A stretch of 64,000 bases of DNA from Spartobacteria bacterium (lineage in GTDB: Bacteria > Verrucomicrobiota > Verrucomicrobiia > Chthoniobacterales > UBA10450). The position numbers and the translations under genes were made by a program. Of the stretch, positions 61,699 through 64,000 are shown piece by piece. The notes under the pieces were generated by a model that was not told the DNA's origin, did no database searches, and was given only the letters and a program-made list of their open reading frames with translations. Where the stretch lies: assembly GCA_003134785.1 (NCBI GenBank), contig PLCN01000020.1, positions 62,001-126,000 on the forward strand, read 5' to 3'. The first letter of the stretch is position 1, and each line of letters begins with the position of its first letter.

Positions 61699-63591
61699 TT
61701 AATTCGAATTGGCCCCTTCGAACGTGCGCTGAAGGGCATCCGCCAGTTCCGAGCGCGTGAATGGCTTCGGCAGCGCTCCGCGAAATCCGTAGGCCAGGAA
61801 TTCAGACAAGGCCGCTTCGTCAGAATAGCCGCTGCAAATAATCGCGTTCACCCTCGGATCCATTGAGCGCAAACGCTCGATCGTCGCCACGCCGCCCATC
61901 CCGCCGCGCACAGTCGCGTCCAGAATCACCGCCTGAAAATTTTCTCCGCGGCGCAATGCGCGCTCGTAAATGCGCACAGCCTCGAGCCCATCCGGCACTG
62001 CGGTCACTTCGTAACCAAGCGTTCCGAGAAGTTGCGAAGTGAGTTCTCGAATCGCCGCTTCGTCGTCCATCACCAACACGCGCTGATGATTGAAATGGAA
62101 AGCGCGTTGCGGCACTCGCGTTTCTGCAGCCGCCAGCTTGCGGTCGCTGGCCCGCAGGTAAAACGCAAACGTGGAGCCTTCCGGCGATGCGCTTTCCAGC
62201 AGCAGCATGCCGCCATGTTTTTTCACGATCGAGTAGCTGATCGCCAGCCCGAGCCCTGTTCCGGTCGGCTTGGTGGTGAAGTAAGGATCGAAAATTTTCG
62301 CCCGCAATTCCTCGGGTATTCCAGCGCCGCAGTCGGTGATGGTGATCTTGACGTAAGGCCCCGCGGGCAGGATCGCGTCGGCTTCTTCCTCGAGCACCAC
62401 ATTGCGCGCGCGAACGCGGACGGTGCCGCCGCCCGACATAGCTTCCCGCGCATTGAGCATCAACGCATTCACCACTTGCTCGATCTGTCCGGCGTCCACT
62501 TCCGCTTTCCAAAGATCGACTGCGAGATCGAAGTCCGCGCGCAGGTTCGATCCGTAGAGGGAGAACTCAGCCGAGTGTTCGAGCAATTCTCCGATCGAGA
62601 CGACTTTCTTGAGCGGCGTGCCACCCTTCGAAAAAGTGAGGAGCTGACCGGAAAGATGCGCCGCATGTTGCGCGGCCTGTCCTGCTTTCGAGAGAAAACC
62701 AAGAAGACTCCCGGATTCCGCCGGAGCTTCGATTTGAGCCAGGCCGATGTTTCCAGAAATCACGGTGAGGATGTTATTCAAATCGTGCGCGATGCCGCCG
62801 GCGAGAGTGCCGAGCGATTCGAGCTTGCTCGTGGTCAGGCGTTCGGATTCGCTTTTTTTCCGTTCGCTAATCTCTCGGAAGAAAACGGAGACGCCGCCAT
62901 TGGTCCGGTAAGCGTGCACTTCATGCCAAACTTTTCCGCTGGGATCACTTGCCTCGAATTCTATCGGGGCCGCCTCCGCCATGACCTTTCGATAATTGGC
63001 TTCGTAGACGGAACCGACCAATTCAGGAAATTTTTCCCAAAGCACGCCGCCGAGCAAATCATCGCGCGAGCGCGCGAGCATCGCCTCCGCCTTAGCGTTC
63101 AAGTAAGTCAATTTCCATTCGGAATCGACGGTGAAATAGCCATCCGTCGTGTTCTCGAGAATGTTCGCCATCGTGTGCGCGGATTCCAGCAAGGCTGCAC
63201 GTGCGTGGTTGCGCTCCGACAGCTCGCGAATCTGCCGCTCCGCCACGGAAAGCCGCACATTGAGCAATTCGAGATCGAGAGGTTTGGTCAGGTAATCATT
63301 CGCTCCCGCTTCGAGCGCCTGCTCGAGGTCCGCGGTATCGGCCCGCGCGGTCACGAGAACGATAAACATTGCGTCGCCGTTTGGTTGCGCGCGTAATTGG
63401 CGGCAGAGATCGACGCCGCTTTTTCCCGGCAGCATCCAATCGAGAATCAAAAAAGGGAAATTCTCCGACGCGAGCGCCGCTTCGGCCTCTTCCGCGCTGC
63501 CGACACCGAGTACCTCGTGTCCACGCCGCTCGATAAGCCGCTTCAGATTTTTGCGACTCCCCGGGTGATCCTCTACAAGCAAAATTTTCAT
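61699..63591 (-). CDS. Hybrid sensor kinase: REC-PAS-HisKA-HATPase-REC
   Basis: 630 residues, soluble. N-terminal receiver with D51 (LILDWMLP) and K in LTKPL, PAS (about 140-245), DHp with H269 in GGIAHDLNN, HATPase with TDCGAGI and GTGLGLAIS, and a C-terminal receiver with the acceptor Asp in AVILDATVRGG near 560. Two receivers on one kinase suggest multi-step phosphorelay. No ribosome site is visible before the ATG; a CTCCTT lies there instead. Divergent from a secreted-protein gene. Confidence 0.95.
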   Translation of the reverse strand: MKILLVEDHPGSRKNLKRLIERRGHEVLGVGSAEEAEAALASENFPFLILDWMLPGKSGVDLCRQLRAQPNGDAMFIVLVTARADTADLEQALEAGANDYLTKPLDLELLNVRLSVAERQIRELSERNHARAALLESAHTMANILENTTDGYFTVDSEWKLTYLNAKAEAMLARSRDDLLGGVLWEKFPELVGSVYEANYRKVMAEAAPIEFEASDPSGKVWHEVHAYRTNGGVSVFFREISERKKSESERLTTSKLESLGTLAGGIAHDLNNILTVISGNIGLAQIEAPAESGSLLGFLSKAGQAAQHAAHLSGQLLTFSKGGTPLKKVVSIGELLEHSAEFSLYGSNLRADFDLAVDLWKAEVDAGQIEQVVNALMLNAREAMSGGGTVRVRARNVVLEEEADAILPAGPYVKITITDCGAGIPEELRAKIFDPYFTTKPTGTGLGLAISYSIVKKHGGMLLLESASPEGSTFAFYLRASDRKLAAAETRVPQRAFHFNHQRVLVMDDEAAIRELTSQLLGTLGYEVTAVPDGLEAVRIYERALRRGENFQAVILDATVRGGMGGVATIERLRSMDPRVNAIICSGYSDEAALSEFLAYGFRGALPKPFTRSELADALQRTFEGANSN

Positions 63592-63851
63592 TTAAAGGAG
63601 AAGCAATATCGCACGCATCGAGAGTTTTTCGAACCACCGACGCGCGTTAATCCGCCTACGCGGAATGTGTGTAATCCCCTTCCTTTCGTGAGCAGGATGA
63701 TTGCCACAACACGGTCTTGTAGCCGGAAATTACTGCCGTGAACGCCGCTTCGGCAGAATAATCGAGAGAGAGTTCCCGGGGCGGGCAACTTGCGTTGCAA
63801 GTCGCCTCTGCTACATACACCGGAAGTTTTCCCGATCCGACTTGCCATCCA
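63592..63851. other. 260-bp divergent intergenic region
   Basis: No gene. A hairpin CAACTTGCGTTGCAAGT-type dyad occurs near 63786-63804. No strong promoter boxes are seen by eye. Confidence 0.4.
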
Positions 63852-64000
63852 ATGTTTGCCCGACGGTTGCTCGCTCTTGCTTCATCCAGTTTCCTCGCTC
63901 TTCAAGCGGTTTCAGGGCAAAATGTTCCTCCTGCGCAGCCGGTCGAAAAGAGCACGGCCACGCCGGCCCCGGTGCGCGCGGCTATCGCAGCCCCCACTTC
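63852..64000 (+). CDS. Start of a secreted protein (cut by window edge)
   Basis: Only 49 codons lie in the window. It begins MFARRLLALASSSFLALQAV, a signal peptide, then a Pro/Ala/Thr-rich segment. The rest is outside, so the family cannot be told. Confidence 0.6.
   Translation, partial: MFARRLLALASSSFLALQAVSGQNVPPAQPVEKSTATPAPVRAAIAAPT

Overview
The window reads as chromosomal DNA of a moderately GC-rich Gram-negative bacterium, most likely a soil Verrucomicrobiota of the Chthoniobacterales (Udaeobacter-like) type. Four things point that way: a SWIB-domain protein, the aroA-cmk-plsC block, Chlamydia-like use of the DapA/DapB/DapF lysine genes, and above all a heavy load of short intergenic palindromes such as CTGTAGCGGCGGTCTATGACC. 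The placement is inferred from gene style, not from an rRNA gene, because none is present.

Layout. 1-3.0 kb: 3' part-missing parA and a lone LanB/PEARL-like gene. 3.2-12.2 kb: a signalling block with a receiver-kinase, a ketosynthase-like protein with replaced catalytic histidines coupled to two paralogous PAS/GAF histidine kinases, class II aldolase and a single-domain response regulator. 12.2-17.4 kb: a YacP-like NYN protein, a tiny basic protein, a coiled-coil envelope protein with a lipoprotein, and divergent glgC/glmS. 17.5-23.1 kb: type II secretion/type IV pilus genes (two GspE/PilB ATPases, GspF, a prepilin). 23.2-28.1 kb: an OmpA-like protein and the dapF / dapA-dapB-folK-panB group. 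28.2-36.3 kb: secreted Cys/His protein, LysE exporter, trpA, queE, queD, a class I amidotransferase, a DUF885 protein and a POT transporter. 36.6-45.6 kb: ftsK, a RodZ-like gene, rimO, trxA, tRNA-Arg(CCG), rplS, rnhB, yraN and a secreted beta-propeller dehydrogenase. 45.7-50.3 kb (minus): an STAS antagonist, RsbU-type phosphatase, grpE, dnaJ and rsmE in one run. 51.2-53.9 kb: a fused metallo-beta-lactamase exonuclease and ATP-dependent DNA ligase. 53.9-59.4 kb: envelope lipoproteins, plsC, cmk and aroA. 59.5-64 kb: receiver-phosphatase, SWIB protein, thioredoxin lipoprotein, hybrid kinase and the start of a secreted protein.

The most unusual material is non-coding. I see at least six families of inverted repeats, none with a transposase in the window. 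Several lie on gene starts: one separates two copies of the parA start, one supplies the prepilin leader, and one is open in frame through the RimO N-terminus. A separate set of hairpins shares one design although the sequences differ: each arm is a degenerate tandem of 6, 7 or 8 nt units and the other arm is its reverse complement. The octamer CCTAACGA/TCGTTAGG also recurs far more often than base composition predicts. Gene-level oddities are the orphan LanB/PEARL-like protein, the ketosynthase with Tyr303/Asn340 in place of both catalytic histidines, the exonuclease-ligase fusion, and partner-switching regulators coupled to grpE.
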